DNA from: Planctomycetota bacterium
GTDB lineage: Bacteria; Planctomycetota; UBA1135; JADKAF01
Assembly: GCA_016719295.1 (NCBI GenBank)
Contig: JADKAF010000001.1
Location: 868,001-932,000, forward strand
Direction: 5' to 3'
DNA length: 64,000 nt
Part shown: piece after piece, positions 38,699 through 49,043 of the stretch
Layout: each line of letters starts with the position of its first letter
How positions within the stretch are numbered: position 1 is the first letter of the stretch
Translations under genes and position numbers: made by a program
Notes under the pieces: model-generated
Told to the model about the DNA's origin: nothing
Database searches by the model: none
The model's input: only the letters and a program-made list of their open reading frames with translations

Positions 38699-41413
38699 AT
38701 GTACCAAGCAGAGCCATTCGACCGGAGTCCCCGCTACCGCACCTCGCGATCACACCGGAGGGACTTCAAGCGGACTGCTGCCAGACTGCTCGGCTGCGGA
38801 TTCCTGAACCTGTGCGTGGCCTCTGCTTCGTCCGCGCAGACCTTGCAGGAATTGGGCTGTCGGATGCCACGGCTCCGCGAACGGCTGCTCGCGACGACGA
38901 TGGTCGATCTCGACAACGACGGCAGCCTGGACGTGATCGCGAGCGAGTACGGAGGGGTGGTGCGCGTCCTCCGGAACAACGGAGCGGGAGAGTTCTCCGC
39001 CATCGGAGCGGTCAACCTACAGGGCATGGGCGCCTCTCGCCTCTTGGCTGCGGATCTCGATGGTGACTTCTTCGCAGATCTCTTCGTCGTAGGTGCCGGA
39101 AGCACCGTGAACTCCGTCTGGCGCAACGACCAGCAGGGGGGCTTCTCTCCGCATCCCGCGCCTCTTCTGCGCGCCGGGGAACGGTTCACAGGTGGTGCAC
39201 TCGGCGACGTCGATCGCGATGGGGACACCGATGTGCTGCTCGTAGGCTGGGGCGGGATCTACCTGCTCCTCAACGCAGGGGACGGGAGCTTCGTCGATGC
39301 GCCGCCCGGCGCGGTGCCCCAGAGCGCGGTAGGAGCGAGCTGCTGTGCCCTGTTCGATCGCGACGGAGACGGCGATCTCGACATCTACATCGGCACGACT
39401 CCGATCGGTGCTCCTCCATACATGCCAGGGTCCGGCATCGATGTGCTTCTCGACAACGATGGCACGGGGAGCTTCACCGATGTGAGCACGCTCCTTCCCT
39501 TCGCCCAGATGATGACCTCCGCTGTCGCTCCTGCGGACTTCGATGGAGATGCCGATATCGACCTCTTCGTCGCCGTCCGGGGTGGCAATCCGGGAACGGG
39601 GAACTACTTGCTCGCCAAGCAGGGAGCGCTCTATCAGCTCGTCTGGAGTTCGACGGTCATCCAGGAGAGCACCATCGGCGCCGTCGCCGCGGATGTCGAT
39701 GGGGATGGAGATTTTGATGTGCTCATCGGCCGAGATTCCGCGCTCCCACCCGCGTCAGGTGGCCCGGGCCTGCTCCTCAACGATGGCCAGGGGAACCTCT
39801 TTCCGGCCTCGCCAGACATCTACAACGATGACCTCTGGCTCGGACACATCGATGCAGGTGACCTGGACCGCGATGGAGACGTCGATATCGTCTGCTCTTC
39901 ACCGGTCAGCGAGCGCGCAGAGCTCTTCTTCAACCGGGGCGATGGTCGCTTCGTGAGCGCGTCCTGCGCGCTCCCATCTCCCGTCGTCGCCAGCGGGGCG
40001 GCGATCGATCTCGATGGGAACGCCTTTCCCGATGTGATCTTCGGGACGCAACGAGTGTTCCTCGTGCGCGACGCGGGGCTCGGAGCCTTTGAACCGGAAG
40101 AGATCAGCGCCGTATCTCCAGAGGTTCATCGAGTCGAGCGCTGCCTGCCGGTTGATCTCGACGGGGATGGCGATGATGACGTCGTGCTCTTGCGCCACCG
40201 CGGCACCAACAAGTTGCAGTTGCTCTGGAATGACGCGGGGAATCCGAGTCCCCGCGCACCTCGCCTGCCGAGCCTGGGCACCGCCGATAGGCCGACGGAC
40301 GCAGGCTTCGCCGATCTGGATGGGGATGGCGACCTCGATCTCGTGGTGGGCTTCCTCTCGAGATCATCGAACCTCGATTCGCGGCTCCTGGTCTGGGAGA
40401 ACGTCGGCAGTGCGCAATGGAACGCCGCGAGGCCGCGAGTCCCGTTCGTCGGCTTCTACGGACCTCCTTCGCCGCCGAATCCTCAGCGACAGACGGAGCA
40501 CGTCCGACGCGTCGTCCTCTTCGACTGTGACGATGACGGCGATACCGACATCCTGGTCGGGATGTGGGATGCGCCGTCGCGGCTCCTCTTGAACCTGGGC
40601 CAGATGCAGTTCGTCGATGCGCCGACCAATGCCATCCCTGCCTTGGCGAGCGAATCCGTCGCGGAGGCCAAGGCCGTCGACTTGGATGACGATGGTGATG
40701 CGGACCTCGTCATCGCGCGCGGCCGGTATGACGGTGGAGTGCAATTTCCCCAGGTCTCTGTCGTGCTCGAGAATCGCGGTGGGATTTTCGTTCCGGTAGC
40801 CTTGCCCGCCTGGCCGCCCGCGGTCGCGACGGATGTCGAGGTCATCGATATCGACGGCGATGGGCGACTTGATCTCCTCTTCGGCTTCAACTACGGGGCG
40901 AACGGATCCGGACCGGGGCTGCGACTGCTCCGGAACCTGGGCGCGATGTCCTTCGTGGAAGCGACCGGACTGGTCGGAGACCATCGCGGCGCAGAGCAGC
41001 TCGTGGTCGGCGACTTCGATCGCGATGGGGATCCGGACCTCATGCACTTCGGGTTGAGCTCGACCGGCCTGCTCTCGAACGTGACGCGACAGCTCTCGAC
41101 GCACGCGCCCGCGCGTCCTGGATATCCGGTGGAGCTGCGCTTGCACGGACCGCCCTTCTCGCCCTGGTTGCTCTATGCGTCTGCGAGCGGAGGGAGCTTC
41201 GACCTCGGAGCGCTTGGATGGCTCTTCCTCGATCCGCGTACGTCGTTCTTCATCGGAGGCTCGGCGCTGGATGGCGCGGGGAGAGGCACTGTCGGTCGCT
41301 TCGTCATCCCGAACACACCTGCGTCGGTGGGGACTTCGGCCTGGATCCAGGGGAGCATGTCCAGCCCGGTGCAGATGACGAATCCCCTCTACTTCCGACT
41401 GGAGCGATACTGA
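38699..41413 (+). CDS. Secreted FG-GAP/VCBS beta-propeller protein with atypical base composition
   Basis: The protein has 904 residues. The ATG at 38699 has a strong Shine-Dalgarno GGAAGGA at 38684-38690; an upstream in-frame start (38621) lacks one. The N-terminus is a signal peptide with an unusually long basic lead, ending near ASASSAQ. About fourteen FG-GAP calcium-loop repeats follow, such as DVDGDGDFDVLIG and DLDGDGDLDLVVG. The last 105 residues form a separate beta domain (RPGYPVELRLHGPPFSP). Third codon positions contain visibly more A and T than in all neighbours. That, and the flanking sulfatase-tail repeats, suggest insertion from elsewhere. Likely a surface adhesion or binding protein. 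Confidence 0.9.
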   Translation: MYQAEPFDRSPRYRTSRSHRRDFKRTAARLLGCGFLNLCVASASSAQTLQELGCRMPRLRERLLATTMVDLDNDGSLDVIASEYGGVVRVLRNNGAGEFSAIGAVNLQGMGASRLLAADLDGDFFADLFVVGAGSTVNSVWRNDQQGGFSPHPAPLLRAGERFTGGALGDVDRDGDTDVLLVGWGGIYLLLNAGDGSFVDAPPGAVPQSAVGASCCALFDRDGDGDLDIYIGTTPIGAPPYMPGSGIDVLLDNDGTGSFTDVSTLLPFAQMMTSAVAPADFDGDADIDLFVAVRGGNPGTGNYLLAKQGALYQLVWSSTVIQESTIGAVAADVDGDGDFDVLIGRDSALPPASGGPGLLLNDGQGNLFPASPDIYNDDLWLGHIDAGDLDRDGDVDIVCSSPVSERAELFFNRGDGRFVSASCALPSPVVASGAAIDLDGNAFPDVIFGTQRVFLVRDAGLGAFEPEEISAVSPEVHRVERCLPVDLDGDGDDDVVLLRHRGTNKLQLLWNDAGNPSPRAPRLPSLGTADRPTDAGFADLDGDGDLDLVVGFLSRSSNLDSRLLVWENVGSAQWNAARPRVPFVGFYGPPSPPNPQRQTEHVRRVVLFDCDDDGDTDILVGMWDAPSRLLLNLGQMQFVDAPTNAIPALASESVAEAKAVDLDDDGDADLVIARGRYDGGVQFPQVSVVLENRGGIFVPVALPAWPPAVATDVEVIDIDGDGRLDLLFGFNYGANGSGPGLRLLRNLGAMSFVEATGLVGDHRGAEQLVVGDFDRDGDPDLMHFGLSSTGLLSNVTRQLSTHAPARPGYPVELRLHGPPFSPWLLYASASGGSFDLGALGWLFLDPRTSFFIGGSALDGAGRGTVGRFVIPNTPASVGTSAWIQGSMSSPVQMTNPLYFRLERY

Positions 41414-41434
41414 TCCGCGCTCGACGGCCAGTGA

Positions 41435-41581
41435 GCATCAGCCTCGTCACCAGCGGATCGGGCGGACACGCCGCGCGGCGAAGAGGCGTTCGTGGATCCC
41501 GCGGTCGAGCAGGCGTTGCGCGCGGCGGGCTATCTCGGAGGGACCCAGCCGCGATCGATGTTCTCCGGCGAGAGCTGGTGA
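41435..41581 (+). pseudogene. Orphan 3' fragment of a second sulfatase-like gene
   Basis: In one frame, after a stop at 41433, the sequence reads about 48 residues that match the C-terminus of the gene at 36557-38518 (VDPAVEQALRAAGYLGG, then RSMFSG) and ends with ESW and a stop at 41579-41581. No start and no catalytic domain remain. The match to copy 1 is strong at the DNA level from about 41492. This is a relic of a tandem duplicate or of a recombination event that placed the FG-GAP gene between the copies. Confidence 0.85.
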
Positions 41582-41610
41582 AGCTCGGCACCGCGGCGGA
41601 CCTGGGCCCC

Positions 41611-42054
41611 TCAGACGTCGCGCGGCGTGCCGCGCACGCGTTCATGGATCGCCCGGAGCTCTGGCAGCACGCCGCGGAAGCAGGCGATCAGCTCCGCGAC
41701 CTCGCGCACGGGGCGGGAGAAGGCGAGGCCATACACACCCCAGCGCTGCGCATCGGGAGGCAGGATCTCGTGCGTCGCGAACTCCCCGACTGCCCACACG
41801 ATGCCGGCGCGAGATCCATCGGGGGCCACGACGAAGCCATCGCCCCAAGTGGAACCCTCGGGCTCGTCGTCGAGCGCGCTGATAATCCCGTAGCGCCAAC
41901 CTTCGGTCAGGCTCTCCTCCAGGATCGGAAAGCCCTGGTACACGGGTGCTCCTGCCGGACGCGCCAAGAACGCCGGTAGCGCGGGATCTCCGCTGACCGC
42001 GTTTGGGTCGGTCAGGACTCTCTTGCCACGAGCCTCATCGTCGGCCTTCGTCAT
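41611..42054 (-). CDS. Conserved-looking small protein of unknown function
   Basis: The protein has 147 residues, starting at the minus-strand ATG 42054. It contains LTDPNAVSGDPALPAFLARP, GDGFVVAPDGSRAGIVWAVGE and LPELRAIHERV. I recall similar uncharacterised cytoplasmic proteins in diverse bacteria but know no function. No signal peptide, metal motif or membrane helix is seen. It is divergent from the glycosyltransferase at 42209; the 154-nt spacer shows no clear promoter. Confidence 0.7.
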   Translation of the reverse strand: MTKADDEARGKRVLTDPNAVSGDPALPAFLARPAGAPVYQGFPILEESLTEGWRYGIISALDDEPEGSTWGDGFVVAPDGSRAGIVWAVGEFATHEILPPDAQRWGVYGLAFSRPVREVAELIACFRGVLPELRAIHERVRGTPRDV

Positions 42055-42208
42055 CGACTCGCTCCGAGTGTTTCGAAGGCGAAGGATAGCGCCGAGCGAA
42101 CGAACGATGGATCTCCGCGGCGAGCGCCGCTCTCGGCTTGCATCGCACCCGCGGACCGAGAACCATCACGGGACCTGGGCCGGGCCTGGGCAAGAAGCGG
42201 CGCCGAAG

Positions 42209-43360
42209 ATGCAGTCCTCGCGGAAGATCGTGCTGGCGGTGAACGGCCGCATCCCCGGCCCGCGTGCCCACGCCATCGCCACGCTGCGCTTGGGTATCGC
42301 GCTCCAACGTCTCGGCGTAACGGTGGAGATCTGGTGCCCCGATCGCCGCGGCCAGAGCCCGGAGGCGGTCGCCTTGGAGCCCGGTTCACCGCCGATCATG
42401 CGCTTGCCGTGCACCGACTGGATCGATCGCGCGCCGCGCTGGGCGCAGCGGGCGACGGCGGCGCTGCAGCGCGCGAGCTTCGCCCGCGCGTTCGCGCGTG
42501 AGGTGGAGCGGCGCCGCGGCGAGGTGCGCTGGTTCGTCCTGCGGGATCCCGCGATCTGGAGCGCGGCCGTGAAGCTCGAGCTCCCGTTCGCCGCGGAGGT
42601 GCACGAGCTGCCGCGGCGGAGGTTCGCGCGACAAGCCGCACTCGCCGCGCTGCGCCAAGCTCCCCGAGTGATCGCGCTCACATCGCTCGGCTGCGAGGCG
42701 CTGCGCGCCCTCGGCGTCGCGCGCGCCGATCTCGCGGTGCTGCCGAGTGCCGCCGATGAGCGTCTGCTCGGGGTCGCGCTGCAGCGCTCGACGGCGCGAC
42801 GTGCGCTCGGCATCGCGGTGGACCAGCGCGTGGTGAGCTACGTCGGGCACCTGCACGCGGCGAAGGGGGCGCGCAGCTTGAAGGCGCTGGCCGCGGCGCT
42901 GCCCGAGGTGCGTGTGCGCGTGGTGGGGGGCTTGCCCGCGGAGCGCGCGCGCTTCGCACGCAACGGCCTGCCCGCGAATCTCGAGCTCATCGGCTTCGTC
43001 GCGCCCGACGCGGTCGGGCGCGAGCTCGCCGCGGCGGACCTCGTGATCGCGACGGCGGAGCCCGAGAGCGAGGCCGCGCGCTGCTTCGGCTCGCCGGTGA
43101 AGATCGCCGAGGCGCTGGCGGCGGGCTGCGCGCTGCTGGCACCCGCGGTGCCCGCGGCCCGCGAGCTGGCGGGGGCGGCCGCGGACTACTATCGGCCGGA
43201 GGATCCCGGCGAGCCGGCGCGCGCGGTCGCGCGGCTCCTCGGGGATCCGGCGGCACTGGAGGCGCTGCGCGCGCGGGCGCGGGCAGTGAGTCGCGAGCAT
43301 CTCGCGTCGAGGCGCGCGGAGCGGCTGCTGGAGATCCTCGGACGCGAGGTTCCCGCATAG
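42209..43360 (+). CDS. GT4-type glycosyltransferase
   Basis: The protein has 383 residues from ATG 42209. The start MQSSRKIVLAVNGRIPGPRAHA is a GT4-like acceptor region; an earlier in-frame ATG near 42108 adds unrelated sequence. The C-terminal domain has VSYVGHLHAAKGARSL and a donor site near CFGSPVKIAEALAAGC, an SPxKxxEALA variant of the usual motif. It ends 38 nt before leuS. Donor and acceptor are unknown. Confidence 0.83.
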   Translation: MQSSRKIVLAVNGRIPGPRAHAIATLRLGIALQRLGVTVEIWCPDRRGQSPEAVALEPGSPPIMRLPCTDWIDRAPRWAQRATAALQRASFARAFAREVERRRGEVRWFVLRDPAIWSAAVKLELPFAAEVHELPRRRFARQAALAALRQAPRVIALTSLGCEALRALGVARADLAVLPSAADERLLGVALQRSTARRALGIAVDQRVVSYVGHLHAAKGARSLKALAAALPEVRVRVVGGLPAERARFARNGLPANLELIGFVAPDAVGRELAAADLVIATAEPESEAARCFGSPVKIAEALAAGCALLAPAVPAARELAGAAADYYRPEDPGEPARAVARLLGDPAALEALRARARAVSREHLASRRAERLLEILGREVPA

Positions 43361-43380
43361 CCCGGCACGAGGGCGCTCTC

Positions 43381-43386
43381 TAGAAT
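43381..43386 (+). promoter_or_regulatory. -10 element of the leuS promoter
   Basis: TAGAAT lies 12 nt before the leuS ATG, giving a leader of only a few nucleotides. The box matches that of the infC promoter exactly. No good -35 is seen. Confidence 0.5.
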
Positions 43387-43398
43387 CCCGCCCCTTCG

Positions 43399-45978
<2,580 letters not shown>

Positions 45979-46003
45979 GCGACAGCAAGTCAACGAAACG
46001 AAA

Positions 46004-46048
46004 ATGCCGCGGGGCGAGCGCTCTCGACGAGCGCTCGCCCCGCGGCAT
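46004..46048 (-). terminator. Terminator between convergent leuS and the beta-helix/FG-GAP gene
   Basis: A perfect 19-bp inverted repeat (46004-46022 with 46030-46048, loop CTCGACG) lies between the convergent genes. Read on the minus strand it is followed by ATTTTCGTTTCG, so it ends the gene at 46090-48924 best, and it can also stop leuS. A second perfect 12-bp hairpin (46055-46066/46070-46081) adjoins it on the side of the minus-strand gene. Confidence 0.85.
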
Positions 46049-46089
46049 GAAGCACGCGCTCCGCTCGTCGAGCGGAGCGCGCGTGTGGA

Positions 46090-48924
46090 TCACAGCCCGC
46101 CGACGCGCACGCGCAGGGCGTTGCTGGTGGAGAAGCCGCCGAAGCCGCCGGCCGGATCCCACACCGCCCACTGCAGGTAGAGCTCCAGGCAGTCGAGCAG
46201 CGGATCATTCGGCACCGGGATCGGAATCTGCGCGCCGCCGACCGCGTTGGTGTAGCCGACGAGGGTGAAGAGCACCGGCGTCGGGATCAGGTTCACGCAG
46301 GCGCCGGGGCCATAGCCCGTGCCGCCGAGCAGAACCGCCAGCGTGAACGCGCGCGCGTTCGCGAGCGAGACGCCGAAGGTCGGGTTGCCGATGGTCGGCA
46401 CGGCCGGCGTGCCGAAGGTGCCGATCGACGGGATGCCCGAGATGCCCGTGCAGCCCGTGCCGAAGGTCTGGGCGAGCGCGCCGCCCGAGCCGTAGTGCAC
46501 GAAGATCGACTGGGCGTTGAGATCGACCACGATCACGTCCGGCGCGCAGTCGTTGTCGAGGTTCGCGATGGTGAAGTCCGTCGGCGTGACGCCGCCGGAC
46601 GACGCGGTGCGGGTGAGGCCGAAGGCGCCGCCCGTGTAGCCGAGGAGCCCCGTGAAGTTGGCGCTGACGAGGTTCAAGCCCACCACGTCCATGCGCGAAC
46701 CGCCAGGGCCGCTGTCGCTGTTCAGGTCCGCGATCGCCACGGAGCTCGTGCCGCGACGCCCACCGAAGCCGACCGAGCTGGTCGAGGTCGGGAAGCCGCC
46801 GGCGCCGTCGCCGAAGAAGACCGCGATGCCGCCGTCGGTCGTGATGCCGCCGTCGCCGAAGCAGCCGATCGCGAGGTCCGCTCGGCCGTCGCCGTCGACG
46901 TCACCGACGTCGATGCCGCGCGGCGAGGCGAGCGTGGTCAGCGTCGCGGTCTGCGTGAAGACACCCGCGGCGTTGTCGATCACGCGGATCTTGTTGTCGG
47001 TGAGCGTCGAGCCCGAGTCGGTGACCGCGAGCTCGAGATCGGCGTCGCCGTCGAAGTTGCCGGCGTCGATGCCCATGCCGGAGCCGATCGCGAGGCCGGC
47101 GATCGGGAGCGAGGTGAACGCGCTGCCGCCGCCGTCGTTTCGCATCACGCGGACGGTGCCGCCGGAGAGGAGGCTGCCCTGGAACGAGATCGCGAGGTCG
47201 CGATCCGCGCTGCCCGCGAGCTGCGCGATGACGACCGCGGTCGGCTGCGTCTCGAAGGTGTTCGCCCCGAAGCTCAGCACGTGGTGCGCGGCGAAGCCAC
47301 CGAGGCCGTTGCCGGCGAGGACATGAACGCTGTTGTTGCCCTTGCAGGTGATGACGAGGTCGGCGCGACCATCGCCCGTGACGTCGCCGATCGCGATGTC
47401 GCTCGGTTCATCGCCGATGGTGTAGGTCGTGCCCGGAGGCGTGAACACCGCGACGCCCAGCAGGACACCGCCCGAGAGCAGCACTTCGACCTTGTCGTTC
47501 GTGCCGAGCACCTGGTCGGAGAGACCGACCACCAGATCGTTGAAGCCGTCGCCGTTCAGGTCGCTGGAGGCGACGCAGCTCGGACCGAGCGGCAGCAGCG
47601 AGGTGGAGGTCGCGATCGCGTTCGGGCCGCCGAGGCCCGGGATCACCGAGGTCGGCGTGCCGTCGACGGCGCCCGCGGCGCCGGCGATCTGGTAGGTCGA
47701 GGTCCCGAAGCCGGCGTTGGTGGCCCAGTCGGACCAGTTGTTGCCGTTCCAGGCATTGCCGCCGGCGCTGTCATCTTGGGCTTGCACCAGGCCGAAGACG
47801 GAGCCGGTGTCGTCGAAGGTGTTGCCGGTGACGGTGCCGCCGCCGAGGTTCGTCCAGACGGAGTTCCCGTAGACCTCGTGGAACTCGTTGTTGCGCACGA
47901 TCCACGTACCGGGGGCGGAGTCTCCCGTGTACACATCGATCGCGTCGTATCCGTTCTGATCGACCGCCGAGGTATGGGTGAAGCTGTTGTCCTCGATCAA
48001 GAGGTCGATGCTCGGGATCGCGGTGTCGATCCAGTAAACGCCGGTCTGGCAGTCGACGAAGCTGTTGCCGCGCACCACGATCGGGCCGCTCGGGTCATAG
48101 GGCAGGACCCCGGTGGAGGTCCAGGGGAGGCCGATCCACCAGATGCCCGTCATCGTGCAGCCTTCGATGCGACCGCTGCTGCCGCTCCACTGGATGCCGT
48201 TCTGGGCGATGCTGGTGGTCTTGCCGCGGCCGGTGATCGTGCAGCTCAGCACGTCCATCGTCCCGCCGGTGCAGACGAAGAAGGTCTTCTGCGTGTCGTA
48301 GGTGTTGCAGGAGACGAAGTCGACGTTCGAGCTGCCGCCCTGCACATAGCCGGCGATCCCGCCCTGCATGCCGCTCGTCGGGTTGTCCTGCACGCCGTAG
48401 AGCGCGCAGCGCTCGACGCTGCCGCTGCTGTTCACGTAGGCCACGTTGCACGAGCTGAACGTCCCCGTGTTGACGTTCATGTCATCGTCGCCGTCGAGCT
48501 CGAGGTCGGTCACGACCAAGCTCGAGATCCCGACCGCAGCGAGGATCGCGTCGATGTTCTTTCCGGAGCCGGTGATGAGGGGCGCGCCCAAGGCCGGGCG
48601 CGAGGCGACCGCGGGCCAGCGCACGATCACGCCTGGTCCGGTGCCGTCGAGGGTGAACGCCGCGGGGCCGCGCGCTCCGCCGCCGAGCGCATTGCCCGGA
48701 TCGACGATCAAGCGCTCGACGTAGGTGCCGGGCGCGACATTCACGGTGAAGCCGGCGCCGACGTTGTCGATGCCCTTCTGGATCGTGGCGTACGCCGCGC
48801 CGGGCGTGTTGCCGCTGTTGGCATCGTTGCCGGTCGTGGCGTTCACGAACTTATTCTGCGCCGAGAGCGGCGCGGCGATGCCGAGCACGAGCATCGGCAT
48901 CAGAGTCGAGAGCGGGAGACGCAT
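46090..48924 (-). CDS. Secreted beta-helix plus FG-GAP protein with a C-terminal sorting-like module
   Basis: The protein has 944 residues. The minus-strand ATG at 48924 has AGGAGAA upstream. A signal peptide ends at APLSAQ. Residues about 20-430 form a right-handed beta-helix region of the DUF1565 type (NSGNTPGAAYATIQKGID, then TYVERLIVDPG). FG-GAP repeats follow to about residue 800, including DLNGDGFNDLVVG and DVDGDGRADLAIG. The last 124 residues from F821 (GTGCTGISG, then IGNPTFGVSLANA) match the C-terminal module of the neighbouring gene at 49044. It is probably exported and attached to the surface by that module; the role of the module is inference. Confidence 0.9.
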   Translation of the reverse strand: MRLPLSTLMPMLVLGIAAPLSAQNKFVNATTGNDANSGNTPGAAYATIQKGIDNVGAGFTVNVAPGTYVERLIVDPGNALGGGARGPAAFTLDGTGPGVIVRWPAVASRPALGAPLITGSGKNIDAILAAVGISSLVVTDLELDGDDDMNVNTGTFSSCNVAYVNSSGSVERCALYGVQDNPTSGMQGGIAGYVQGGSSNVDFVSCNTYDTQKTFFVCTGGTMDVLSCTITGRGKTTSIAQNGIQWSGSSGRIEGCTMTGIWWIGLPWTSTGVLPYDPSGPIVVRGNSFVDCQTGVYWIDTAIPSIDLLIEDNSFTHTSAVDQNGYDAIDVYTGDSAPGTWIVRNNEFHEVYGNSVWTNLGGGTVTGNTFDDTGSVFGLVQAQDDSAGGNAWNGNNWSDWATNAGFGTSTYQIAGAAGAVDGTPTSVIPGLGGPNAIATSTSLLPLGPSCVASSDLNGDGFNDLVVGLSDQVLGTNDKVEVLLSGGVLLGVAVFTPPGTTYTIGDEPSDIAIGDVTGDGRADLVITCKGNNSVHVLAGNGLGGFAAHHVLSFGANTFETQPTAVVIAQLAGSADRDLAISFQGSLLSGGTVRVMRNDGGGSAFTSLPIAGLAIGSGMGIDAGNFDGDADLELAVTDSGSTLTDNKIRVIDNAAGVFTQTATLTTLASPRGIDVGDVDGDGRADLAIGCFGDGGITTDGGIAVFFGDGAGGFPTSTSSVGFGGRRGTSSVAIADLNSDSGPGGSRMDVVGLNLVSANFTGLLGYTGGAFGLTRTASSGGVTPTDFTIANLDNDCAPDVIVVDLNAQSIFVHYGSGGALAQTFGTGCTGISGIPSIGTFGTPAVPTIGNPTFGVSLANARAFTLAVLLGGTGYGPGACVNLIPTPVLFTLVGYTNAVGGAQIPIPVPNDPLLDCLELYLQWAVWDPAGGFGGFSTSNALRVRVGGL

Positions 48925-49043
48925 AGCAGGTTCTCCTGAATGGGAGGGACGGGATGGCGGAAAGAACGAGACGGGGGAGAGGCGCTGCACGCCGTGCAGA
49001 GCCCAAGAGAACGAATCGCGATGCAGACCGCGTGAGCGGCCGA

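Noticed and set aside
46495..48939. Plus-strand frame of 814 codons opposite the beta-helix gene
   Set aside because: It is the antisense of FG-GAP repeats; the minus-strand gene has signal peptide, Shine-Dalgarno and domains.
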